DNA from: JBJTIF01 sp046094825
GTDB lineage: Bacteria; Actinomycetota; UBA4738; HRBIN12
Direction: 5' to 3'
NCBI GenBank assembly: GCA_046094825.1
Contig: JBJTIF010000055.1
Location: 1-12,103, forward strand
DNA: 12,103 nucleotides
A program made the translations under genes and the position numbers. Positions 5,423 through 12,043 of this stretch are shown here, piece after piece. Under the pieces are notes generated by a model that had not been told where the DNA came from, made no database searches, and worked only from the letters and a program-made list of their open reading frames with translations. Positions within the stretch are counted from its first letter, which is position 1. Every line of letters starts with the position of its first letter.

Positions 5423-6501
5423 CGCGGCTCCGCGTGGCGGTGCTGTTCGGCGGGCGCTCCGCCGAACACGAGATCTCGGTCCTGTCCGCGCGGTCGGTCC
5501 TCGCGGCGCTCGACCCCGACCGCTTCGAGGCGATCGCGATCGGCATCACGAAGGCCGGTCGCTGGGTGCTCCTGCCCCAGGGCCCGCCGCCGCCGCTGCC
5601 CTCGGGTGGGCTCGCGGAGATCGCGGCGGCGGCGGGCCCGGCGGTCGCGCTCGACCAGACGCCGGGGGGACGCGCGCTCGTCGTCGACGACGGCACGCGC
5701 GTGGCCGTCGACGTCGTCTTCCCGGTCCTGCACGGACCGCACGGGGAGGACGGATCGATCCAGGGGTTCCTCGAGATGGCCGGCGTCCCCTACGTCGGGT
5801 CGGGCGTCCTCGGCTCCGCCCTCGGGATGGACAAGGCCGCGCAGAAGGCGGTGCTCCGCGCGGCGGGGCTCCCCGTCGTCGCGCACGAGGTCGTCGTCGA
5901 GCGGGAGTGGCGCGAGGACCCCGAGGCCGTCGAGGCACGGGCGGCGCACCTCGGCTACCCGGTCTTCGCGAAGCCCGCCGCGCTCGGGTCCTCGGTCGGG
6001 ATCTCGCGCGTCGACGACGCGGCGTCGCTGCCCGCGGCCCTCGACCTCGCGTTCGCGTACGGCCGCAAGGCCGTCGTCGAGGCGGGGCTCACCGGCCACC
6101 GCGAGATCGAGTGCGCCGTCCTCGGCAACGACGACCCCGTCGCCTCGATCGCGGGCGAGATCGCGCCGAGACGCCACGCGTTCTACAGCTACGAGGCGAA
6201 GTACCTCGATGACGACGGGACCGACCTCATCGTGCCCGCGTCGCTCGCGCCCGAGCAGCTCGCGGAGGTGCAGCGGCTCGCGATCGCGACGTTCCAGGCG
6301 CTCGACTGCGCGGGGATGGCGCGCGTCGACCTGTTCCTGCGCGCGGACGGGGCGTTCGTCGTGAACGAACTGAACACGATCCCGGGCTTCACGAGCATCT
6401 CGATGTACCCGAAGCTCTGGGAGGCGTCGGGACTGCCCTACCGCGACCTCGTGTCGCGGCTCGTCGATCTCGCGCTCGAGCGCGCGGCCGACGCGCGCTG
6501 A
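5419..6501 (+). CDS. ddl: D-alanine--D-alanine ligase
   Basis: This 360-aa ATP-grasp enzyme joins two D-alanines for the peptidoglycan stem peptide. The order of motifs is complete: VLFGGRSAEHEIS at 8-20 (first D-Ala site), HGPHGEDG at 105-112, the ATP-grasp KPAALGSSVGI at 185-195, YSYEAKY at 256-262, and NELNTIPGFT at 316-325 (Mg and second D-Ala site). The Tyr of the YEAKY loop matches true D-Ala-D-Ala ligases, whereas VanA-type D-Ala-D-Lac ligases have a different loop. It is thus a housekeeping enzyme with no sign of vancomycin resistance. The start is GTG 5419, inside a GTGA overlap with the upstream PLP-enzyme gene. A proline-rich insert (PQGPPPPLPSGG, 53-64) sits at the usual variable loop. 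Confidence 0.96.
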   Translation: MTRLRVAVLFGGRSAEHEISVLSARSVLAALDPDRFEAIAIGITKAGRWVLLPQGPPPPLPSGGLAEIAAAAGPAVALDQTPGGRALVVDDGTRVAVDVVFPVLHGPHGEDGSIQGFLEMAGVPYVGSGVLGSALGMDKAAQKAVLRAAGLPVVAHEVVVEREWREDPEAVEARAAHLGYPVFAKPAALGSSVGISRVDDAASLPAALDLAFAYGRKAVVEAGLTGHREIECAVLGNDDPVASIAGEIAPRRHAFYSYEAKYLDDDGTDLIVPASLAPEQLAEVQRLAIATFQALDCAGMARVDLFLRADGAFVVNELNTIPGFTSISMYPKLWEASGLPYRDLVSRLVDLALERAADAR

Positions 6502-6513
6502 CCCCGGAGGGTC
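6500..6513. terminator. Small hairpin between convergent ddl and RAM gene
   Basis: GACCC-CGGA-GGGTC is a 5-bp inverted repeat that overlaps the ddl stop codon and lies 3 nt from the RAM gene stop. It has no U-tract and is weak. It is the only terminator-like element in the 15-bp convergent gap. Confidence 0.25.
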
Positions 6514-6516
6514 GCG

Positions 6517-6750
6517 TCAGAGGTTCACGACGGGGCAGGTGAGCGTCCGGGTGATGCCCGGGACCGCCTGCACCTTCGCGACGACGAGCTTGCCGAGCGC
6601 ATCCACGTCGGCCGCCTCCGCGCGGACGATGAGGTCGTAGGGACCCGTGACGTCCTCGGCCTCGGCGACCCCGGCGATCTCCCGGATCGCGCGGGCGACC
6701 CCCGCGGCCTTGCCGACCTCGGTCTGGATCAGGATGTAGGCCTGCACCAT
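6517..6750 (-). CDS. Stand-alone RAM domain (Lrp/AsnC effector-binding) protein
   Basis: This 77-aa protein is the C-terminal ligand-binding and oligomerisation domain of Lrp/AsnC regulators without the helix-turn-helix. It has the characteristic pattern VQAYILIQTEVGKAAGVARA, then AEDVTGPYDLIVRAEAADV and VPGITRTLTCPVV, with the GPYDLIV strand at about 36-42. Stand-alone RAM proteins (called SLRPs) bind amino acids and can form mixed oligomers with full-length Lrp proteins or modulate enzymes. The length is normal for the stand-alone form, so this is not a truncated regulator. The ATG at 6750 follows a GGGGGA Shine-Dalgarno. It lies next to the amino-acid genes metB-like and ddl, but convergent to them, so a link is only suggestive. 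Confidence 0.88.
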   Translation of the reverse strand: MVQAYILIQTEVGKAAGVARAIREIAGVAEAEDVTGPYDLIVRAEAADVDALGKLVVAKVQAVPGITRTLTCPVVNL

Positions 6751-6751
6751 C

Positions 6752-6762
6752 GGGGTTCCCCC
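6752..6762 (-). promoter_or_regulatory. Hairpin over the SD of the RAM gene
   Basis: On the minus strand GGGG-GAA-CCCC sits directly before the ATG at 6750; the G arm is the Shine-Dalgarno. Only 4 bp long but all G-C. A TACGAT -10-like hexamer lies further upstream at 6794-6789, without a good -35. Confidence 0.35.
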
Positions 6763-6850
6763 TTCGGACGGTTCGGACGGATGCGCCGATCGTACGCCCG
6801 GCCCCGCGAGCGCGCCGACGGGGGTCGCGGGGCGGTGCCATCATGGAGCC

Positions 6851-7036
6851 ATGACCGCACGGCGCCGACGCGCGAAGAAGGAGGCCGGGGCGACGGATCC
6901 GCTCGCGGCGTACCGCCGCCTCCGTCGTCCGATGCCGCCGCCGGAGCGCATCGAGGAGGACCGCCGGCGCGAGCTCGAGGAGCAGGAGGCGCGGCGCCAG
7001 GTCGAGGAGGCGCTCGGCGAGGAGCAGGCACCGTGA
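6851..7036 (+). CDS. Hypothetical small charged protein, 61 aa
   Basis: I do not recognise this protein. It begins with a strongly basic stretch (TARRRRAKKEA), has a short middle DPLAAYRRLRRPMPPPERIE, and ends in a Glu/Arg-rich helix (about 33-59: EEDRRRELEEQEARRQVEEA) likely to be a single alpha-helix or short coiled coil. It is cytoplasmic, with no membrane segment or cysteine. It is a real gene rather than a chance frame: its TGA overlaps the GTG of the phosphoribosyltransferase gene (GTGA), and the frame has the codon-position GC pattern of its neighbours. No SD lies at proper distance. A CATCAT hexamer 6 nt before the ATG partly fits the leaderless pattern. It may act with the phosphoribosyltransferase or simply set up translational coupling. 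Confidence 0.62.
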   Translation: MTARRRRAKKEAGATDPLAAYRRLRRPMPPPERIEEDRRRELEEQEARRQVEEALGEEQAP

Positions 7037-7524
7037 CGGTGTTCGCGGACCGCGCGGACGCCGGGCGACGCCTCGTCGGTCCGGTCGCCGACCTCGGCGA
7101 ACGCGAGCCCATCGTCCTCGGCATCGCGCGGGGCGGGGTGCTCGTCGCCGACGCGCTCGCCGAGGGGCTCCACGTCGCGTGCGACGTCGCGGTCGTCCGC
7201 AAGGTCGGCGCGCCGGGCAACCCCGAGGTCGCGCTCGGCGCGGTGGCGCCCGGTGTCGCGATCCTCGACCACGAGGCGCTCGCCCTGCTCGGGCTCCGGG
7301 AGGCCGATCTCCGCGGCGCGCTCGAGGAGGCGGTCCTCGTCGACGACGGCATCGCGACGGGCTCGACCGCGATCGCGGCGATCCGCTGGGCTCGCGCCGC
7401 GGGTGCGTCCCGCGTCGTCCTCGAGGTGCCCGCGTCGTTCGGCGCGGTCGGGGAGTGGTACCGCGACTTCGGTCAGGCGAGCGACGAGGACGTCCTCGCC
7501 GCGCTCGGACGGGCGGCCGCGTGA
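7033..7524 (+). CDS. Short phosphoribosyltransferase-like protein (COG1926-type)
   Basis: This 163-aa protein matches the predicted phosphoribosyltransferases typified by FADRADAGRRL at the N-terminus, LGIARGGVLVADALAEGL at 29-46, and VVRKVGAPGNPEVALGAV at 54-71. The PRPP-binding loop VLVDDGIATGST lies at 101-112 and the C-terminus is EWYRDFGQASDEDV at 141-154. Family members I recall are about 210-220 aa. Here about 30-35 residues are missing just before the PRPP loop (ALEEA runs straight into VLVDDG). About 25 more are missing after strand VVLEVP (straight into ASFGAVGEWY). Both losses keep the frame and the start and end motifs. The substrate of this family is unknown to me. It is the middle gene of a GTGA-overlapped trio. 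Confidence 0.8.
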   Translation: MTVFADRADAGRRLVGPVADLGEREPIVLGIARGGVLVADALAEGLHVACDVAVVRKVGAPGNPEVALGAVAPGVAILDHEALALLGLREADLRGALEEAVLVDDGIATGSTAIAAIRWARAAGASRVVLEVPASFGAVGEWYRDFGQASDEDVLAALGRAAA

Positions 7525-7841
7525 ACGCGGTCGAGGCGATCCTCGCCGTCGCGTTCCTCTCCGGCGGCGTCCGCTCGCTCTGGCGCTGGACCCGCCGCGG
7601 CTTCGTCGGGCGCGACCTCGCGGACCACGTCCTGTTCGCGCTCTACGTGACCGGTCGCGTCGGCCTGTGGTTCGCGTTCGCCGGGTTCTTCCTCATCGCG
7701 GCGACGATCGAGGCGACGGGCGTCGCGGCGGCCGAGGAACTCGCGACGTACCGGTGGTACCTGCTCGTCCCGCTCGTGCTCGCGACGCTCCAGCTCGTCG
7801 CCGGGGTGTTCCTCGGCCGCCGACCGGGCGCCGAGGACTAG
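7521..7841 (+). CDS. Small integral membrane protein, 106 aa, unknown
   Basis: No family is recognised. Two clear transmembrane helices lie at about 36-62 (HVLFALYVTGRVGLWFAFAG onward) and 79-99 (WYLLVPLVLATLQLVAGVFL), and a shorter hydrophobic helix at 3-17 may be a third. Between the first and second, SLWRWTRRGFVGRDLADH is basic and probably cytoplasmic by the positive-inside rule. The C-terminus GRRPGAED is also cytoplasmic if there are two or four half-crossings. It starts at GTG 7521 within a GTGA overlap with the phosphoribosyltransferase gene, and its TAG overlaps the convergent pckA stop through CTAG. Tight coupling suggests a shared role with the other two genes of the cassette. Confidence 0.75.
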   Translation: MNAVEAILAVAFLSGGVRSLWRWTRRGFVGRDLADHVLFALYVTGRVGLWFAFAGFFLIAATIEATGVAAAEELATYRWYLLVPLVLATLQLVAGVFLGRRPGAED

Positions 7842-9358
7842 CCGGCCGCGCGGACGATCTCGGCGGTGAGCTCGGGGAACTCCTCGAGCCGCTCGACGCG
7901 CTCGGTCTTCAGCCGCTCGACGAGGACGCCGTACTCGTCCATCCGCCCCTGCCGCTCGTAGAGGCGGCGCGGCTGGAGGAGCTCGACGTCGTCGAAGTCC
8001 GCCACCTGGCTCGCGACGTGGTAGCCGAAGTCGGGGTCGTCCTCCCAGATGATCGAGCCCTCGGCGATCCCCTTCACGCACGCGGACGTGTGCGGGATCT
8101 TCACCTTCTTCGAGCGATCGTCTGAGTCCTTCCCGCCGACGCGGCCGGTGTTCAGCAGGTACGTCTCGATCGGGTGCGTCGCGAGGAGCTCGAGGATCCG
8201 GTTGCCCTGGAGGCCGTGGGACATCGGGAAGAACGGGTTCGTGCCGGGTACGCGGAGGAACTTGCCGGCCTCGGCCGCGCCGCCCGCGCTCGTCCCCGTC
8301 GTCTCGCCGAGCATGAAGTACGCGGCGGCCTGCTGGGGCGTGAGGCGCGCGACCGACGGGATGATGTTCTCGTTGCGGTTGAGGATGAGGAGGTAGTCCA
8401 CGGTCCCGACGCCGGTCGCGTCGCGGAAGCGGTCGAGGTCCTCCATGCGGAACACCGCCCGGCCGTTCTGCGTGTACGACTCCTCGAAGAAGTTCACCTG
8501 GCCCCCGCCGTCCTGGTAGACGTTCTCGAGGTAGGCGTTCGGCTTCACGACCGCGTTGTAGATGTTCGGCTCGAAGTCGGGGTCGAGGCTGAAGGTCTTC
8601 GCGAAGCAGCCGTTCTCGCTCCCGTAGGCCTTGCCCCCCGGCATGAGCGCGACGAAGTCGTCCTGGACCGGGAGGGACTCGTTCTGCGTCGTGAACGTCG
8701 TCGTCGTCTTGCCCGTCCCCGACAGACCGATGATCATGAAGACCTTCTCGCCGCGGGCGGTCGGGATGACCTTCAGGCCCGCGTGGAGGGCGAGGCCGCC
8801 ACGGTCGTAGACGAGGCGGTTCCACATCCGCAGGCCGCCCTTCTTCGACTCGCCGAAGTAGTCGGAGTTGAAGACCCGCGTGATGCCGCGCTCGAGGTCG
8901 ACCGCGATGAGCCGGTCGTTGTCGTAGCCGGGCATCGGGAGGTTCGGGGTGTAGATGACCTGGACCTCGGGCTCGGCGCCATCGGTCCGGTCGAAGTAGA
9001 GCTTCTGCTGCATCCCCGCGATGTTCGCGTTCGCCTTCTCGATCGTGAGGCGCGCGGCGGTGCGGAAGGAGGGGTCGTTGCCGATCCACCCGTCGATGAC
9101 GATGACCTCCTTGTCGCGGAGGTAGTCGTCCTGGATCTTCGCGACGCGGTCGAACTCCTCGCGCGTCATCGACTTGCCGCTCGTCGAGGCGGGGTTCGAG
9201 GTCACGACGTGGGTGCTCGCGGCGCTCCGCGACACGACCTTCGTCTGGACGTTCACGTTGCCGAACGCCGTGACGCGGGCCTGCGGCATCTCCTCGGTGA
9301 AGGCGCGGAGCGTCTCCGCGGAGGGGTTCTCGTGGATGGTCCGGGCTTCGACCCGCAC
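7838..9358 (-). CDS. pckA: Phosphoenolpyruvate carboxykinase (ATP)
   Basis: This 506-aa enzyme is an ATP-dependent PEP carboxykinase, which converts oxaloacetate and ATP to PEP, CO2 and ADP in gluconeogenesis. The P-loop GLSGTGKTT lies at 211-219 (ATP-type kinase-1a). The metal-binding VQDDFVALMPGGKAYGSENG at 231-250 and CFAKTFSL..DFEPNIYNAV at 251-270 follow the family layout. The oxaloacetate-side segment reads SDYFGESKKGGLRMWN (165-180), where the classic form has YGGEMKKG. With LALHAG at 189-194 instead of SMHC, this marks a divergent branch. The start GTG 9358 follows AAGGAG by 7 nt. A longer open frame to 10465 is antisense shadow of thiL. It is divergent from thiL, and its stop shares CTAG with the convergent membrane gene. 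Probably active. Confidence 0.9.
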   Translation of the reverse strand: MRVEARTIHENPSAETLRAFTEEMPQARVTAFGNVNVQTKVVSRSAASTHVVTSNPASTSGKSMTREEFDRVAKIQDDYLRDKEVIVIDGWIGNDPSFRTAARLTIEKANANIAGMQQKLYFDRTDGAEPEVQVIYTPNLPMPGYDNDRLIAVDLERGITRVFNSDYFGESKKGGLRMWNRLVYDRGGLALHAGLKVIPTARGEKVFMIIGLSGTGKTTTTFTTQNESLPVQDDFVALMPGGKAYGSENGCFAKTFSLDPDFEPNIYNAVVKPNAYLENVYQDGGGQVNFFEESYTQNGRAVFRMEDLDRFRDATGVGTVDYLLILNRNENIIPSVARLTPQQAAAYFMLGETTGTSAGGAAEAGKFLRVPGTNPFFPMSHGLQGNRILELLATHPIETYLLNTGRVGGKDSDDRSKKVKIPHTSACVKGIAEGSIIWEDDPDFGYHVASQVADFDDVELLQPRRLYERQGRMDEYGVLVERLKTERVERLEEFPELTAEIVRAAG

Positions 9359-9417
9359 GGGCAATCTCCTTCTTCCATCGCCGGGTGGCGGCGGCACGGC
9401 GGTCGGAGCCGAGCGGC

Positions 9418-9426
9418 TACAGTCTA
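9418..9426. promoter_or_regulatory. Overlapping divergent -10 boxes between pckA and thiL
   Basis: The 102-bp divergent gap contains TACAGT (9418-9423, plus) and TAGACT (9426-9421, minus), overlapping by three bases. The plus box would give thiL a leader of about 30 nt; the minus box would give pckA a leader of about 55 nt. Transcription in the two directions could not initiate at once. The -35 regions are weak (GTGAGG-like for pckA). Confidence 0.35.
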
Positions 9427-9460
9427 GCCACGGGGGAGCCGACCCCTCACCCACCGCGCC

Positions 9461-10474
9461 GTGGCCGACACCCGCATGGACCTCTCCGAGGACGCCCTCA
9501 TCGAGGCGGTGTCCCGGGTCCTCTCCGGCGACCACCCGGGCGTCGTCCTCGGGATCGGCGACGACGCCGCGCTCGTCGCGCCGGGCGTCGGCGAGGGCGT
9601 GCTCACGACCGATCTCCTCGTCGAGGGCATCCACTTCGAGACCGATCGCATCGCGGCGCGCGATCTCGGTGCGAAGGCGATCACCGTGAACGTCTCCGAC
9701 GTCGCCGCGATGGCCGGGTCGCCGCGCTACGCGCTCGTCGGGCTCGCGCTCGGACCCGACGTCGACCGCGCGTGGGTCGTCGAGCTCGCCGGCGGGATGC
9801 GCGAGGCGTGCGATCGCTACGCGGTCGCGCTCGTCGGCGGCGACATGAACCGCGCGCCGGTCACGTGCATCGCGGTGACGCTCGTCGGTGAGGTCGCCCC
9901 CGGTCGCGCGGTGACGCGCGGCGGCGCGTCCCCGGGGGATCGGATCGTCGTGACCGGCGCCCTCGGCGGGGCCGGCGGCGGGTTCGCGCTCTCGCGGGCG
10001 TCGCGGGCGGTGCTCTCCCGCGCGGTCGCGGGCGGGTGGGGCCGGCCGCTCCTCGACGCGTTCCAGCGGCCGATCGCCCGCGTCGGCGAGGCGGCGGTGC
10101 TCGCTGCAGCGGGGGCGACGGCGATGATGGATCTCTCGGACGGCATCGCGAAGGACCTCCCGCGCCTGTGCCGTCGGAGCGGGGTCGGCGCGGAGATCGA
10201 CCTCGACGCCGTGCCGATCGACCCCGCGCTCCGCGAGGGCGCGGCGGACCACGGGCTCGACGCGCTCGCGACTGCGCTCGGCGGTGGCGAGGACTACGAG
10301 CTCGTCGCGACGCTGCCCGCGGGGGCGGTCGCGGCGGCTCGGGCGCGGCTCGCCGAGGCCTTCGACGTGGCGCTCACGGAGATCGGGCGCATCGTCGAGG
10401 GCGACGCGGTCGTCGGGGTGCGCGACGGGGACGCGGCGCCGTTGCCCGCGCCCGGCTGGCACCACTACGCGTGA
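9461..10474 (+). CDS. thiL: Thiamine-monophosphate kinase
   Basis: This 337-aa protein is ThiL, the ATP-dependent kinase that makes thiamine diphosphate from thiamine monophosphate, a member of the PurM/AIR-synthase superfamily. Its motifs are GIGDDAA at 31-37, TTDLLVEGIHF at 49-59, NVSDVAAM at 77-84, GGDM at 126-129, MMDLSDGIAKDL at 222-233 and GGGEDYEL at 274-281, in the usual order and at full length. The start is uncertain between GTG 9461 and ATG 9476; neither has a clear Shine-Dalgarno. The TGA stop overlaps the GTG of thiD (GTGA), making a thiL-thiD operon. There is no TPP riboswitch: the CTGAGA element of the THI box is absent from the leader. Confidence 0.96.
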   Translation: MADTRMDLSEDALIEAVSRVLSGDHPGVVLGIGDDAALVAPGVGEGVLTTDLLVEGIHFETDRIAARDLGAKAITVNVSDVAAMAGSPRYALVGLALGPDVDRAWVVELAGGMREACDRYAVALVGGDMNRAPVTCIAVTLVGEVAPGRAVTRGGASPGDRIVVTGALGGAGGGFALSRASRAVLSRAVAGGWGRPLLDAFQRPIARVGEAAVLAAAGATAMMDLSDGIAKDLPRLCRRSGVGAEIDLDAVPIDPALREGAADHGLDALATALGGGEDYELVATLPAGAVAAARARLAEAFDVALTEIGRIVEGDAVVGVRDGDAAPLPAPGWHHYA

Positions 10475-11268
10475 GGCGCCGCGTCCCCGTCGCGCTCTCG
10501 ATCGCCGGATCCGACTCGGGCGGCGGTGCGGGGATCCAGGCCGACCTGCACACCTTCGGCGCGCACGGCGTGTTCGGGACGACCGCGATCACCGCGGTGA
10601 CGGTCCAGAACACCATGGGGGTCACCGGCTACGAGGCGCTCACCCCGGGCCTCGTCGCGGCGCAGGTCCGCGCGATCGTCGACGACCTCGGGGTCGACGC
10701 GGCGAAGACCGGCATGCTCGCCTCGACCGCGATCGTCGAGGCGGTCGCTGACGCGATCGAGGCCGGAGGCATCCCCGCGCTCGTCGTCGATCCCGTGTCG
10801 GTGTCGAAGCACGGCCATGCGCTCCTCGCGGAGGACGCCGTCGCGGCGCTCCGCACGCGGATCCTCCCGCTCGCGACGCTCGTGACGCCGAACCTCCCCG
10901 AGGCGGCGACGCTCACCGGGGTCGCGGTCGCCGAGCGCGAGGACATGGTCCGCGCGGCGGAGGCGATCCTCGCGCTCGGCGCCCGCGCCGTGCTCGTGAA
11001 GGGCGGTCACCTCGAGGACGGCACCGCCGATGACCTGTTCGTCGACGCGACGCGTCGGGAGTGGCTCGCCGGCGAGCGGATCGAGAGCGTCCACACCCAC
11101 GGCACCGGGTGCGTCCTGTCCGCGGCGATCACCGCGCGGCTCGCGCTCGGCGACGAGCTCCTCGGCGCCGTCCGCGCGGGGAAGGCCTTCGTGACGGAGG
11201 CGATCGCGCACGGGCTCGCCATCGGGCACGGCATCGGCCCCGTGGACCCGCTCTGGGAGCGCCGGTGA
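10471..11268 (+). CDS. thiD: Hydroxymethylpyrimidine/phosphomethylpyrimidine kinase
   Basis: This 265-aa ribokinase-fold enzyme phosphorylates HMP and HMP-phosphate to give HMP-PP, the pyrimidine half of thiamine. Diagnostic parts are SIAGSDSGGGAGIQADLHTF at 10-29, TAVTVQNTMGV at 41-51 and AAKTGML at 77-83. VVDPVSVSKHG lies at 105-115, the usual VVDPVM with Ser in place of Met. TPNLPEAATLTG follows at 139-150 and HTHGTGCVLSAA at 208-219, whose Cys214 lies in the anion hole. There is no fused ThiE or ThiN domain. It starts at GTG 10471 inside the thiL stop, so the two thiamine kinases should be made together. The convergent rpmB begins 16 bp after its stop, with no visible terminator. Confidence 0.96.
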   Translation: MRRRVPVALSIAGSDSGGGAGIQADLHTFGAHGVFGTTAITAVTVQNTMGVTGYEALTPGLVAAQVRAIVDDLGVDAAKTGMLASTAIVEAVADAIEAGGIPALVVDPVSVSKHGHALLAEDAVAALRTRILPLATLVTPNLPEAATLTGVAVAEREDMVRAAEAILALGARAVLVKGGHLEDGTADDLFVDATRREWLAGERIESVHTHGTGCVLSAAITARLALGDELLGAVRAGKAFVTEAIAHGLAIGHGIGPVDPLWERR

Positions 11269-11284
11269 GGGGCGGGGCAGCGGC

Positions 11285-11476
11285 CTAGACGGCCCGCTGG
11301 ACCTTGTTCGCCTTCAGGCAGGCGACGCAGACGTTCACGCGCTTCGCGCGGCCCTCGATGAGGGCGCGGACGCGCTGGATGTTCGGGTTCCAGCGGCGCT
11401 TCGTGCTCCGCTGGGAGTGGGAGACCTGCTCGCCGAAGAACGGCTTCTTCCCGCAGATGTCGCAGACGGCTGCCAT
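11285..11476 (-). CDS. rpmB: Ribosomal protein bL28, zinc-binding form
   Basis: This is the 63-aa large-subunit protein bL28. It has the family pattern CDICGKKPFFGEQVSHSQRS, TKRRWNPNIQRVRAL and the C-terminal VNVCVACLKANKV. Four cysteines form two pairs, Cys5/Cys8 and Cys50/Cys53, so this is the zinc-binding (C+) paralogue type rather than the cysteine-free type made under zinc limitation. No second bL28 is in the window. The ATG at 11476 lacks a Shine-Dalgarno. On the minus strand TACCCT ends 8 nt before it, which fits a leaderless mRNA. It stands alone, 39 nt downstream of the TlpA-like gene on the same strand. Confidence 0.96.
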   Translation of the reverse strand: MAAVCDICGKKPFFGEQVSHSQRSTKRRWNPNIQRVRALIEGRAKRVNVCVACLKANKVQRAV

Positions 11477-11484
11477 GACCGCGA

Positions 11485-11490
11485 AGGGTA
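11485..11490 (-). promoter_or_regulatory. Candidate leaderless -10 box (TACCCT) of rpmB
   Basis: On the minus strand TACCCT ends 8 nt before the rpmB ATG, with no Shine-Dalgarno between. It lies in the 39-nt gap after the TlpA-like gene, so rpmB would have its own promoter independent of that gene. Confidence 0.45.
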
Positions 11491-11515
11491 GCAGACGGTC
11501 CGGGCGTGCCTGCGG

Positions 11516-12043
<528 letters not shown>

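Noticed and set aside
5419..6501. Van-type (D-Ala-D-Lac) resistance ligase
   Set aside because: The YEAKY loop tyrosine of ordinary D-Ala-D-Ala ligases is present, and there are no vanH/vanX neighbours.
8174..9427. 417-aa plus-strand open frame over pckA
   Set aside because: Antisense to a clear PEP carboxykinase, and its repetitive acidic/basic composition mirrors the codon usage of pckA.
9359..9460. TPP riboswitch before thiL
   Set aside because: The gap lacks the conserved CTGAGA element and is too short for the full THI box.
9359..10465. Long N-terminal extension of the pckA frame
   Set aside because: It is antisense to thiL and lies before a good SD-led GTG start at 9358.
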